In this document: piece after piece, positions 11,901-26,900 of the stretch
Position numbering within the stretch: position 1 is the stretch's first letter
Layout of the letters: every line of letters begins with the position of its first letter
From: Gibbula magus
Taxonomy: Eukaryota > Mollusca > Gastropoda > Trochida > Trochidae
Direction of reading: 5' to 3'
Assembly: GCA_936450465.1 (NCBI GenBank)
Contig: OW388304.1
Span: 40,176,914 to 40,240,913 of the forward strand
Length of the DNA: 64,000 nucleotides
Notes under the pieces: model-generated
The model's input: the letters and a program-made list of their open reading frames with translations, nothing else
The model's database searches: none
What the model was told of the DNA's origin: nothing
Made by a program: the position numbers and the translations under genes

Positions 11901-14900
11901 GTTGTTAATGCCAAACATTAATTATCATATTTAAAAAGTACCGATTACTTTTGACATAGATAATATTGATGTAGTTCCAGTGTCTATCAAATGGCATTAT
12001 ACAATTATAGACTTCAGTTGAGGTGAATCAAATGGTTTATCGACCTCGGAACAGTTATGTTCACCGAGGCGATAGCCGAGGTGAAAATAACATTCCGAGG
12101 TCGGTAAACCATTTGATTAACCGATAACTGAAGTCAATAACTGTTTTATTATATGATTCATGAAAGTGTCCATTTTTTTTTAAATCTTTTTTTTCAAAAT
12201 TTTGTTTTTTTTACAAAAATGTTTCTTTTTTAAATAATTTACTTGTAAACCTAAAATTAATGACAACATACACTTTGATTGAACAACAAAAAAGGTTATT
12301 CTTAAATAACTTAACATGAACATGAAACATTAATTTGCACATTTTTGGGATACAACTAATATAAGCAACTCTAAACAGCGCTCCTCGCAGTGGTGATCTA
12401 TTTTTGGCTCTGGATGATTGGATTGTTATGTCGACCTCGTGTGTCGCTTCCCGCGGTCAATTTATTTTGATAATATATCCTAATAATTCAATACTTATTT
12501 TATAAAAGTTAATGAAAGAATAAATTTTTGATAAACTAAAGCTTCTTCTTAGGAAGACGCAGGACTCATTAGATTTTCATGACCCTCACATTATTTTCAA
12601 CGTCAGAGTGAAAATTATAATTATAATTTTTCAGCATAGGAACCTGTGTGCCAGTGGGATAATTCCAGAACCAAATGGGTTCACTTCATATTTTATTGAA
12701 CATTTTTCCTCAGGAAGGCCAAGTTGATTTTGGGTGACCTTGACATTTTTTTCAAGGTCACCACTTAGCAATAAATTTTATATGGAATACTGCATGACTC
12801 CATGTCGAGATTGTCGAAATGTCATAGTCATATTTTAAGGTCACAGTGAGTTAGGAGAATGTTTTTGAGTTCTTATTAAACTATGCCCTCTCTTTAATTT
12901 TGAATTGATTATTTGTGGCTTGGGATCATGTCACCTACTGCCCAACAAACATAAATGATAACTATCCTGATTCAGGGCCTCCTCATAAATACAGAGGCCC
13001 TGTAACCAGGATAGTTATTATTTTAGGTTGTTCTTGTTAGATCATAGGATCTTTGTACCCTGAACAAAACTGATAATGACAATCATATCATTATGACATA
13101 ATCTGAAATAACTTGTTCAACCTATTATATTCCTTATCTATGCTAATAATTCTTCTTTCTTATGGTAGTCTCGACCAAAGCACAATTTAAATTTTTTTCG
13201 AAGGAATGAATCTTTTTTTAAAAATTTCTCTAAAAATGAAATGTCAAGGAGCACGCTGATTAATGATGTTTAGATAAATGTTTAAAATATTGTTTCCGAA
13301 AGTTATATTTAATTACAAATTTAAAGCAAGCTTTGGGTATAATAAGAGTTTTATGTAAGAATTTAGGAGCCTTGAAGACAAAGATTATTATATGTGTTCC
13401 ATATTTAAAAAATAGAAGAAGCAATTGCTATCTTATGTTTTGCTATGATGCATCTTGCTACATCAGTGTATTTGTATCCGCAGGTTTCACCACAATTCAT
13501 AGCCACATGGCATTGGCGTTGCAGGCTTTCTCCCTGCCATAATACTAGCAGCCGCGATATAAGTGAAATACTCTTGAAAGCGGCGTTAAACCCCAACTCA
13601 CTCACTCACTCACTCCGTTATTTGACCAGATGCTTCCCTAAGCCCAAAAACTCGCATTTTTCTGCAGACTGGTTACTCATCGTTATATATAGCATTTAAT
13701 TTGTCAGCCAATGAAATGTCGCGATTTGAACGTTGATGATTGCTCAAAGCTCCTCTCACCCTGCCACTGCCAATGAATGCCTTGGCTGTGAAAGTCAATG
13801 ATCCTTCATCTGCCCTATCATTATGGGTGAAACGGTTCACAGATACAGTAGTTGAACCGCAGAATTTTGCTTTCGGTTCGTGACACGGTACACAATTTTT
13901 ATGTATATACCAAATATATAACTTATTTAAACAATTATGCATTTTCAACTCAGATGTAATTATATTGTAAATTGTACAGTTTTACAAACAAATGATTTCC
14001 ACACCCTACAAACCAATTTTCAAGAAAAACATGTGAATTGTTATGGTTTAAGTTAATATATTGAAATACATTCTTGGTTTTATACAGAACCGAAAATATA
14101 CCAAACCGTCCTGTACCGCAATACGTACTGAATCGAAGCTCATGCATACTGTTTCACCCCTACCTATCATCCGGGGGGCGGGATAGCACAGTGGTTAGTG
14201 CCTTCGGCTTCGGATCAAGAGGTCCGGGGTTCGAATCCTGCCAGGGGCACGGCAACTTTGTCTGCAGTAGAGAACTGTTCTACACGCAGTAAGGTTTGAG
14301 TGCAATGCTACACTAAATTTCAGCGTAGTACCACCCATGGTTCACTAGTTCCAGCTGATGCTCGCAGGTTTCACCGCAATGCATAGCCACATGACGTTGC
14401 AGGCTTTCTCCCTGTCATAATACTAGCAGCCGCGATATAAATGAAATACTTGAAAGTGGCGTTAAACCCACCGCACCTCACCTACAGGTATCATCCAGGT
14501 ACTGCCAATATCAATCAAATTCAAGTTCTTTCATTGGCTGGTTAATTATAACAGGATGACTATAAGGTAGCCTGAATTTTGAGTACCATCTCGCTGCTCG
14601 CTTTTTCAGGGAGACTACGTAATGCACAGGTGTTGTCCGAATTGATGTACACGTCTTCTAACCTCCTCGTCTTCCTCAACGACGCCATCTTGAGAAAGTC
14701 ATCAAAGCTCGTACCAAAAATTGTAAGTGTCTTGGAGTTATTTTTCTTCGTAAAGTTGTGCTTAAGAAATATAGTATTGTAATATTTCCAACAGAGGGCT
14801 CAAGGAAAATATATCAATCTTTTTGTCTTCGCGCCGTCAAAATTTTGAGAAGAGTACTTTACCACTGCAAAGGCGCAAAGCTCGTACCAAAAATTGTAAG

Positions 14901-17900
14901 TATCCTTGAGGGTGTAACTTTGTAAAGTTGCACTGAGGGAATATTGTCAATAATACAGAGGGGGGTCCAAGAGGAATTATGCAATTGTTTATGATTGGTC
15001 ACAATGATGCCTTCAGTTGGGCTCCTAGGAATAATACTATCAGCAATATTTAAGCCCTACGGATAGGACTTTAATCCTCATGTACCCGTCATTAGCGGAT
15101 CCAGGTTTCAAAGTTTAATTCCCCTCCATTTTCAACATTATAAAATCCAAAAAAAGTGATTGAAGTCCCCTTGGTAACCAACCAACGCTGTCAATGCTGT
15201 TACGTCACTCAGTTAACCCTTTAGTTTCTATTTTACCCATTTTAGCCCCTGTGGCGGAATTTTCGGAGCCTCCAGCTCGCAGCAGTATTTTTTATCTTAT
15301 CATCTTTGCATCCAACTTCCTCCACAGGCCGCAGCTCACGCAAATCTCGATCACTGGCTAATTCAAGCCTTGTCGCATTTCCTTTACTTTCTCTGCTAGT
15401 GTAGCAGAGCGCACTATGAAGTTCAGGTGCAGCCCGCTACTATATTAGCACAGGAGAGTAGAGGAAATGCTGCATGGTTCACATTAGCATGTGATGTAGA
15501 TTGGCACGAGGGAAGTTGCATTGCAACTGAACCAATAGACTTGAGCTAACTAAAATTGACACTTTACCATACCTTTCTAGCATCCATCAGCCCTGGAATA
15601 GATTTTCTATAATACTCTTGACATCAACTTTTAGATGTTTGAAGGGAGATGAGGGGATATGTCTTTAACATTTACTAACTTGTGTTGCAGTCAGTGTCCC
15701 AGGAACGTTTGTGTCAGCTGCTGACCGTGTTGGAGTATGTCGAGGTCCTGGTCGAGGTCGCTGCCGCCAAACTCTGGGGTGAGGTCGGCAAGTGGATCGT
15801 CATAGCAACCATCCAAATTTGCAAGTAGGTCCTCTTGAAGCTTGACATGTGAATAATTTTAGAAAATACGTAGGCACATCCAGGGATTTTCAAAGGGTCA
15901 AATATTGTAATATTGGGTGTGGGGGTCTCATCAAATTTACATGCGATATGTTTTTAAAAAGGGAGGTTCAAACCCCCTAAAGCCCCCTCTGGAGCTTTAC
16001 CTTGGGTCGGATGCTTGCAGATTTCACCACAATCCATAGCCACAATAGTGTTACGGCCTTTCTCCCTGCAATAATGAAAAATGAAATACTTGAGAGGTGT
16101 TAAACCCCAAATCATTCTGCCAACCGCAAACTTTAAGTCAAATTTATAAATAATTTTTCAAATTTATGTTTAATAGGGCAGCACTTAGATTCTATTTGCT
16201 GGTGAACTACAAGACTGGGATACAGCCTACACCTCCTGTTGCACCTTTTGATCGAACTCTCATTACCAAGGAGAAAGGGGAGGCAACTCAGGTTTGTATA
16301 ACCATATTTCCTCTTAAAGGGGTGGTTCTGTCGCCATATTGGATTTTTTGCATTGCGTGAAATGAAAACAGGCTATATAATAATATAATATTGTAGTGTT
16401 ATTTTATGTGTAAAATTTATTTTGACTGAAGGAAATTTATGTACGCTTCTTTTAGTCCTGAGGCTGTTCATTGAGAGTTAGCTCCCTTAATTCAAACATG
16501 CTCGAGAAGAAAACAAATTAGAGGTAACACAGGGTTCAAAATTAGCACTAGTCTGGTAGCCCATGGCTAGTGAAAACGAAGCTGAGCTAGTAGAGTGTAA
16601 AAATTGGTAGTCTGAAAGACAAGTTAAAATTTGAGGTGAAATGATCATTGAGATGTATTTGGCTAGCTGGAAGTCTGGACTAGTACTTTTCCGAATGGCT
16701 ACTTCATTGAAAATGTTAATTTCGACCCCTGGTAACATAAGTTTACTTTCGAATTGTCACATGATGAGAAGTGCGATTTGAGGACTAAACGTCCGGCGGC
16801 TGGGGCTAAGATGCACTTTTACAACTTTTTACAACTTTTTATACACTAAAGACATACACAGTATTCATACAGTAACACATAACATGTCATAAAACTAATA
16901 AACAATTTGCTGTTGTGCTGTAGCGAAGTTTTCCCCACTCTCAGTGCCGATGAATGGCTTCAGTTCTCATTGTTTGTGTTTTTCAACAAATGTGCGCTTG
17001 TGTTTATCAAGTAATGAAATATAAAGTCATCAAAAGATTACCTCCATTAGTATTTTTCAATTTGACTTTGTTTTAATCATGTATTAATAACGTGTGTAAA
17101 CAGAGATATCCCCTCGAATTTCGTTTCCACAAAAAATACCCCGATAGAACCCTCCTTTTAAGGGCTCTTTTGAAGACATCTTTAATGCTCAGCTTTTCTG
17201 TCTGTCCATGCCTTAATGAAAATTCAGAAACTTGTCATGAAAATTTGTTATGAAAGTAAGCTTTAAGGATTTAGGTCATCAGCCTTTTAAGGACATTTCC
17301 AATGCAAGGCAGAACTCTTGCCAGTCTCAATCACTGGCTGATTTATGCCTTGCCGTATTTCCCTTGCTTTCCTGTGCTAAGATAGTGGATCGCTGCACCT
17401 GAAATGCATAGTGCGCTCTGATTTCCTGACACAGAAACCTTAAAGGTGCATCCATTGTGTTTCATATAATTTTATTTGACTTTAATATGTTCCAACTCAC
17501 CACAAATACGAATAAATCCACTCAGCTTGCATATTTATCCCCAATCGCAAAATATATCATAATTAATAGTTGCCAATTAAAATTGAGTGACATCATTATG
17601 CATGTGCAGAAACCGAAACTGCATGCCCAATTTACATGCACAGTAGTTATGTGACCTATTAAACTTTATCAAATCAAATTTGTCTTCTTGTCTGTTATAA
17701 AAAAGATGCCATAATTACGTTTTACTCATTGAAGCGCGCCACACGCTGTGCATTGTCCGGTTTTCGATCAAAATTCCCTACTTTTACCTTCATATCGTCA
17801 ATATGCAAAATCTACTGTAATCAAAATGGTAGTTTTCGGTAACAGTCGGTACTTCTCGATAAAGTAACACCATTTGTAACGTTTGCAATTTGTTACCCCA

Positions 17901-20900
17901 ACAACACAATGGATGTACCTTTAAGGAAATACTGCAAGGCTTAAATTGGCCAATGATGGAGATCGACTGGCAAGAGTTTTGTCTTGCATTGGGAAGTTGT
18001 ATATAAGGCAAGAATGTAAAACTTCTGTGGTAAGAGAATGATCCATTGATAAATCAATCTTTAAACTATTTCCAGAAGGAAGGTGAAGAATCAGAGAACA
18101 AGAATGGACTCACTGTGCCCATGACCTTCACCTTGAAGAGGTCTGGTAAGACCATGAGGAAAATTTCTTCAGGTGAGACTTTATTTTCCTGTTTTATTAT
18201 CCCCTGGCATATAATGGGGAAACTTGGGGTTGATGTAACGAGAGAACTGATATAGCTATCGGCAAATTAAAACTGGTTCCGGTACCTGAACATAAAAACT
18301 GTTCATTACATCTATTAGAAACTTTACATGTACAGCCAGACCTCGTTTATCCGGACCAGTATAACCGGAAACCTGGTCATCCGGACGGTAGTATTTCAAA
18401 TCTTCTCTAAGCATTTCTGTGCAAATGATGATTCACTTTACAGCACGACTTGCTATCCAGACAATTTTCAACTGTTACCAAACCATTCGGATAAATGGGG
18501 TCTCACTGTAGATCTCTTCAGATTTCTGGATATACGGATATACGGATAACAATTTTGACATACATATATTGAATCCATTGTTACTGACACATTATTCCCT
18601 CATCTAATTCAATGGCAGATTCAGAGGCAGGGGGAGTTCCCCTTTTAACAAATATTACAAATAAGTTTCACAAATCCCCTGGATGAAGTTGTTAGGCCAA
18701 AAAAAAAGAAGAATTTGTTTCTGGTTTCCGCCCACCGTCAGTTTCAAACCCACGCCTCAGGTCTTTTTTTTTTTCTTTCTAGGTTTTAACAAAAGAAAGG
18801 GGTAGATAACTTTAATTCTTTAGCCTCAAAACATTGGACATTGAAAATGTCACTCGTTTCTGTTAAGATGGAGTGGAGGGGAGAGATTATTGACCATTTG
18901 GAATAACAACATATAGGGTTTGCGCTTCATTTATATACATAATTGTGTAAATATTGTTTTTTAACCGGTGAGAAATTGGTTAAAATGGAATTTATCTCTT
19001 CATTCGAAAAATTTCATAAATAAATTTTAAAAATCGCAACATCGCATCATTTTTGTCAGCCTGTAAAGACCAGAAAACATTTATTTTTATTTTTTGGGCC
19101 TTAGGAGAATTTATGATGTTTGTATAATTGTTTTGCTTTCCTCAAATTGCTGTATGGATAGGAGGTAGCTCAGTTGGTTTAGTGTCCGCTCAACACCTGG
19201 AAGACCGGGGTTAAATTCCAGGTCTCGGCATACCTAAGACGTTAAAGGGGCAGTAGCACGTTTTTTCGCTCAAATAAGTCGATTAGATGTATTTGAAAAC
19301 AATGTCACCAATCGTAAAACACCCTTCTCTCAAGCTTAAAATGAGTGTACATTGCTCAGTAAAGCCATGGGAATAGTTTTTGTCATTCAATATAATAAAA
19401 TGTGTTCACAATAAAATGGCCGCCATGCAATTTTTGCTTTATATGCAACACCGTTATTACTACTACGAATAATTGGTTTGTGTAATAAGATGTTTTACCC
19501 TCTAAAGTTAATTTAAATGGCACAAACTATCATTATAAATAGGAAATTTGAAAAAATAAATTTTGCAAAAAACGTGCTACTGCCCCTTTAAAAGATGGGA
19601 GTTGTTGTTTCCTAGCTTGACACTCCGCATTATAAAAACAGTATGGCGCTTTAACTGGCACAGTGCTGTGTCTGCCGGGTGCAAAATGAACAAAATAAAA
19701 TTTCTATGTTTTACAGACAAAAAAGAATTATTATATGTAAAATTCTATTTCACCTTTTTCAGCCCCGCCTGTGGGTATGCGAAGCTGGACGATGACAGAC
19801 ACAGAGACAAGTAATGGACGGAGGAAGAAGCGCGACCTGGTGCCGACACCGCTCTCCAGACAGAGGGTTTGGGCTGAGACGGTGCACATAGTTAAACCTC
19901 TCATACACCGTATCCTTTCCTTTAGAACTTGTCAACTGTGTGTCTTTGTCATTGTGAATCTAATTTCAGCTTTACTTCATTGTCTCAAGGTATCCAGATT
20001 TCTTGTATAAAAAGTGTAGCATTTTTGTGAGCCAGTTTCCGATTTAGTCAATAAATTTATCCTGGGTAATTACGGTAACTTTTGTGGGCTATCTAGTAGA
20101 AAAAGTGCACCATATAAAAATCCATATTGTTGATATCAGCTTTACTTCACCTCATCAAGTTTCTACCATAAGAATTGTAGCATTTTGATAGGTTATGTCA
20201 GTTTCCCAGTAAGTCACTCTCTTTTCTTTCCCCATGTGATTGACATACTTTCTAAACTTTATGGACAATTTCCTTGACAAGCTCAGTATTAAGCATGTAT
20301 ACCTGTGGTTTGTCGTCATGGAAGCCATGGCTGATATCCTGCGGTCTAGATGTTACAAGGTAAGAATATTCCTATCCTTCCGAATTCAATTCTGGTGCCA
20401 CGTTACTCCTGTAGTGGAAGAACTGCATTGGTTGCATGTTAGGGCCAGGATAAGCTTCAAGGTCCTTGGGGGCACTTGATTGATCAGCGCAGACGAAACA
20501 AATCAAGTTGATTAGGGTTATTGTTATGGCAACCTAATTTTCTTGGAAATGTTTAGATGGAAAGATATAGGATATTTTCAAATATTGAAAAAACGAGTTT
20601 GGTCCGTATGCCGCTTTTATCGCCCGCGATAGCTCGCTCATTTGACACCGGGTCAACCGGGCTACCCCGACGGGCGATATTGAGCCCCCGCCCGCCTTAA
20701 TCAAGTGCGGCGCCGCTTCACAACCCCACCCCCACCCCCCCCACCCCCCCCCTTGTCTAATATACAAGTGCCTCAATGGAGATTAAATTGCTTAAAATAT
20801 ACAATTACGTTTGTCAGTATCCAATCTATGTAATTCATATTTTCAGGATTTCTGTTTACATTCAACATGATTCAGTAAATAATCTTATTGAGTCTGTAGA

Positions 20901-23900
20901 ATCTCAAGACTCATTCTTTATTTAGTGAATAGTACTGAATACTAATAACTTTACAGTAGACTTGTAAAAGTCAAACAAAACACAAAACAACTGTACTGTT
21001 TGGTTGTATTCATTATCAGGACATCTAAATCATTGAACACAACTTTAAAAACCCTTTGTTCCACTATTGACAAGATGTTACCACTCTTAAGACACATGGG
21101 GACTGATGGCATGCCTCCATTTTACTTGTCTGACATCCTTCATCTGAGGGGGCAGGATAGCGCAGTGGTTAGCGCGTTTGGCTTCGGATCAAGAGATCCG
21201 GGGTTCGAATCCCGCAACTTTGTCTGCAGTAGAGAACTGTTCTACACGCAGTAAGGTTTGGGTGCAATGCTACACTGAATTTCAGCGTAGTACCACCCAT
21301 GGTTCGCTAGTTCCAGCCGAAGCTCGCAAGTTTCACCGCAATGCATAGCCACATGGCATTGCAGGCTTTCTCCATGCCATAATACTAGCAGCCGCGATAT
21401 AAGTGAAATATTTGAAAGCTGCTTTAACCCCAACTCACCTCCTTCATCTGTATGTTCCCACACGCAACTTGTGCTCAAATACACAATATCTACTTGTTGT
21501 GCCATCCTACAAACTGAAATCCTTTGGATACTGTTAATCCTCGTACTATGCACCTGTGCTTTAGAGTTCTCTCCCTTGTGCTATTAGAAACTCTGATACA
21601 GTTGACATTTTGAAATCCAGACTTTAAAGCCACTTTTTCCTATTGTTGACTTTTATCATCATAATAAACTGTAAATATTATACTGTAAATAATCTGTAGC
21701 ACTTAGAACATGCCTAAGGGTATAAAATATAATATTTGCTTTTATTATTTATAAATTCTGAACCAAATAAAACCTTCTAGAGACCAATGCTTTTCACTTG
21801 GATTAAAACAGAAATTATAAGTATTTACTCCATCGTGATCTTTCCACAGCTTGTCGATGATGGGTGATCCAGCAGACTTGAACGACAACGAGCGAGGTGA
21901 GCTGAGACGCAGAACCTTCATGCTGCTCTTCTACATGCTGCGCTCACCCTTCTATGACCGATACTCGCAGTGAGTCAAACTTCATTTTGAGTTTTATCTC
22001 ATCAGGTCTGAAATGCTAGGTGGGCTTATGGCATCGGCCCTCGTAAGGCGCCTAAACTTTTCAAGTTTTCACCTTCTTCAAACAGTAAGGGGTGAACAGT
22101 TATATTCTGTTTGCTGTTGCTGCCCAGAACAAAATTACCAGATTACATATGCTAAACAGCATGTTATTAAAGATCCATCCATTGTGTTTAGTAAAATTTG
22201 TATTAGGCTTTAAGACATTCCGACTCACCATATATGCTGTTTACAGTGCGAATGAATTCACTCGACTTGCATATTTATCCTGAATCGCTAAACATATCAT
22301 AATTACTAGTTTCCAATTAAAATCAAGTAACATCATTATGCATGTGCAGAAACCGAAAGTGCACGCCCTATTAACATGCACAATGGTTATATGAACTATT
22401 GAACATTATCAACCCAAATTTGTTATTTTGTCTGGTTTAAATAAGATTCCAAATTTATGTTTGACTCAGTGGCGCGAGCCACACGCAGTACATTATCCGT
22501 TTTCGATCAGAAATCGATACTTTTACCTTCATATCGTCAATATACTAAGTCGAGTATCATCAAAATGGTAGTTTTCGGTAACAGTCAGTACTTCACGATA
22601 ACATACCGTATTCTCGCGGGTATAAGACCATATTTGAGCCTAAGACCACCCCCACTTTTCAGAGGGTTGTCCTGGTTGGGCTTATTCCCGAGTTATAGCC
22701 CACCCCCCATTTTGCCAGATGTTCCATGGTCCAACGACGTCTCTATTCATGCACAGATTTCATTTCTCGGACATACAATAAAGTTTGATTTGTCATGTTA
22801 TCGTCTTGTGTTATGTGTTCATATTCTTATTTTGACAGTTTAATTATCGTATATATTTTAATAATTGGATACATTACATATATCTATAATATTATTTTAT
22901 AACTTGGGTTATATCTTTCATTAATTATATGTATGTACGTAAATCAAAACACAACATGAACTTAGTACTTCCCTGCGAGTTGTCAAGTCTCGTGCAGTTA
23001 CGATACCGTAATTATTAAAAAATATCAAACACCATAAACGAATAGGCTAAATGAATTTTCATTGTTTGATATGGTAGTAAAATATAGATATGCAGTTAAG
23101 TTATTATAACATTCAAGTAGAAAATGGCATCTGTAATTTATCTCTTACAAAAATGTAGATCTCGCGTGTTTAGTCATGACCGCCATACTTGGAGCGAACA
23201 ACGTCACAAACTTTTTTGTCTTTCAAACAATCACTTGAAGGAAACGATTTGAAGATAGTTGTGAAATAAAATATTTGTAATATTTTCTGTGTTTGTCCTC
23301 TTTTTGTATCATTTTGAAGTGTCTAAATACTTCGATTCGAACCAGGAAGTAAGCATCGTATGCCTATGAGTCGCCAAATATATCAGCCAATGAGATTTTG
23401 AATTGATGACACACCCTTTTATCCACCAATGAGAGTTCGCATAAGTATTTAGCCATTCGTTCCGACGCAATAATCTGCCATCTGTTTCATTCTTGAATAA
23501 ATTAATCGACCTTCAAAGTGAAAACATTTTGTTGATTTTTTGTCAACAACAGCTTATTGTTATAATTTTAATTCATGATGCACATTTTTTTTTAACTCAA
23601 AGGCAATAACAAATTTCACAGAAAGAGTAACTAAAGTATCATGGCTTCGCTGATCGTAGCTACTCACCTGAAAAACAAACACGATGTATTTGTGCGTTAA
23701 ATGAATAAAGTTACGATTTTATAAACATAATTACATAAATAAATATCGTGTTTATGTTATGTTATGAAGTAAAACATCAAAACAATATCCTAAACAACAT
23801 GATGTAGACTAGTGACAGATCATGTGTGTGAGAGAGTGACACCACGCTTGCGGGAAGGGAATTCCGTAATGACGATAGTCTGCTCTGATTGGTCAAGACT

Positions 23901-26900
23901 AATATAACAACCAATCATATTGTACTTCCTTTGAAAAAAAGCCATTTCAGTCGGCATGCATTGACGCTTCCAACACTGAATTGTAAATAGTTCATTAGCA
24001 AATTACGATATTTGTTCTGGAATTTATGACTAAATAACGTACATAAACATTATTGACAACATCATAATTAAGCTATGTAAATGATGAATATCAAATCGGG
24101 ACGTGTAACTTACATCGATGTCTGATGACGTGAGTAACTAAATTTTATTCCCAACATTTAATTTTTTCTGAATTATTTTGTCAGCTACGTACACAACTAT
24201 CAACAACGCAACTCAAGAATGTTATCGTTTTTATTCATTGTACACCATTTTAAACCAAACACATGGCATACAAAATTCATAAATAACTAATTTAATGGCA
24301 AAGATTTCAGGGTTTTTGCAGTCGCCGATCATAGAATTCTGAAAAACAAAAATGATGTTTAAGTGCATAATATAATTATCATATATAAAAAAAATAACAT
24401 GAATGAATATTAATAATATCATGTTTATGTTTAAAAGACTTAAAACATCAAAGTTCAATATTCATTATGCCGGTAACATGCCTTGCCGATTTGTGTTAGT
24501 TACGAGCCGCCATCTTGGATTCGGTCTCATGAGTTGGGGTCTCTCTCGAATACTAGCCCACCCCCATGTTTTCAAGATGTTTGTTTGCCGGGCCCCCTGG
24601 TCTAATACCCGCGAGAATACGGTAACACAATTTATAACGTTTAGCATATGTGACCCCAAACAACACAATGGATGTACCTTTAATTCAATGAAGACTTTAG
24701 AGATGGCGCTAAGATAGTGGTGCTAAGTTCAGGTTCTTCATCTGCCTTCACTAAAAGTTACAGTGATAGATCCTGAAAAAATTGGCATTTAAATTTGATG
24801 GCCCCACTCCAACCTCTCCCTTCTTTCAACATTTTTTGATCTGCCACTGGGATAGTTTCCTGTTAATACAATAAAGATGAGTGGAGAATGTTGACACATT
24901 TCTCTCACAATAAATAACATTTGTGTTTCTATTTCAGAGCCAAAATAATTGTGTTGTTGAAGATATTGGCAGACAACATTCCGGGGACCTCCCTGCTCAT
25001 CAGTAAGTCATGAATTAAACTGAAAATTTTCATTAACCCTTTCACCACCGAGAAACCAAAACGCTAATACATTTTCTGACTGAGAAACCCATTCTCTTCC
25101 CACAGAGTTTGCTCCAAGATTTTCTATCCTAACCTGTTTCACAAATTTCTCGGCTAGAAATGGAGAGTCCTGATTTGGTTGCATTTGAAACTAGTTATAC
25201 AATCAGCGATTGCCAAAGACACTTCATAAAGCTATTTTAGAAACAGAAACGTAAGATAAACATTTTCTTGGTTAATGTGTTTTCCTTGAAATATGATAGC
25301 CACAAATGGCTGCGATACTGCCGAAGCAGCATTTTACAATAACTCACTCACTCACTCGAAATATGCTATTTGATTTTGTGAAAACAAAGATCGTACTGAT
25401 AAATAAAGAAGACTTAATCAGAGACAAATACCAAGTATGGTTCATTTGTGTTATTTACATCAGACATATTCGAAGGACATATGCAAATGAGAAAGGCCCT
25501 TTACATTCAAATGCTAAGATCTTTGAAATATCTCAGTCGATTTAAATGATTTTGTCGATGTAAAATGTCATTTCGTCGGACAAAAACCAGGGATATTCTA
25601 TGAAGTATCCTTTTTTCCCACTTGAGGATTTTGTTAGAAACAAGAAATTTGCCAAAGTGGAACAGAGGTTAGGTTTGAAAATCTGAATTGAGTAAACTCG
25701 GTGGTAAGAGAATGTGAGAAACCAGAATACTACTACATTGTTATGGCCTCTTTAGGCATGAAAATAGCCAAGGATTAATTTGAATTGATGCTTGTGATTG
25801 TGTTTTATGGTGTAGAAAACTTTGAAAGTAGATGAATGTACTGTATTCTCTCGGGTAAAAGACCATAACCAAGCCTAAGACCACCCTCAGTTTTCAGAGG
25901 GTTGTCCTGGTTGGGGTTATTCTCAGGTTATAGCCCATCCCCAATTTTGCCAGATGTTCCATGGTCATACATTACATAAATCAATAATACTATTAATGTC
26001 AAAAACCTACATAAAACCTATTCTGACTGTCTGACGGTCTCCAGTATAAATTTTCATCTGAGTTGGGGTCTCTCCCATCTAAAAGCCCATCCCCATGTTT
26101 TCAAGATGTTTGTTTGCCTGGCCAGTCTAATACCCGAGCTAATACACTAGGTATTGAATTTCAAATTAAGACACAGAAGATTGGTATTTTTGCTCATCCA
26201 TCGAGAACTACTCTAAATGCAAGGCTGCTGATATTACAAAAGACAAGTGAGCATGGTTCACACAGACTGCCACCGGCTGTCTATCCATTGAGTCCTGCCA
26301 GGGGCACGGCAACTTTGTCTGCAGGAGAGAACTGTACATGTTCTACAATGCTAATTCGGGTGCAGTACTGGGGATGTAGCTCAGTTGGTAGATCGCCGCT
26401 CATCACTCGGGAGGTCGGGTTCGATTCCCAGCCGCGTCATACCAAAAGACGTTAAAAGATTGGAGTTGTTGCTTCCTTACTTGGCGCTCAGCATTATAAG
26501 GATAGAACAACGCTTGAACTGGCGCTGCACTGTGGCTGCCGGGTGCCAACGGCACAACCCGAATTTCCAACATATACATTGTAATGAGGACAATAAAGTA
26601 TTATTATTATTATCCCCCGCGTTTAGCGCGAAGCGGGGGATATAGTATTCGGCTACGTCCGTACGAAATGGAATAACTCAAATACTGTTCGCTGGATTCT
26701 TTTCATATTTTGCATATGGGTTCATCATAGCAAGAGTAATTTTCCTACAGAGGTTTGTGACCTTGACCTTCATTTCAAGGATTCTCTTCATAACTTACAC
26801 ATAGCTTCTCCAAGGGAAGACGACAGGCTGATTAGATTTTGGTGACCTTGACATAATTTTCAAGGTCACAGCGGAACTTTGAATTTTTTGACATGTTAAT

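Noticed and set aside
14173..14250. tRNA gene
   Set aside because: It is the head of SINE-1, repeated at 21148, 29632, 30236 and 33428 with the same downstream body.
20240..20479. 79-residue + ORF ([10 protein letters not shown]...)
   Set aside because: It overlaps PEX16 exon 7 in the wrong frame; the splice-consistent frame gives the conserved SWKPWL block.
20534..20776. Gly/Trp-rich minus-strand ORF
   Set aside because: Product of the G-run and GC-rich repeat; no exon features.
22457..22843. 128-residue ORF as a gene
   Set aside because: It crosses the border between MITE A and the nested TA element and has no recognisable content.
26368..26440. tRNA gene
   Set aside because: A and B boxes are present but the stem pairing is poor, and a SINE body follows; the same head recurs at 19156.
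26063..26455. 130-residue ORF as a gene
   Set aside because: It spans the ends of a DNA element, a SINE-1 fragment and the SINE-2 head.
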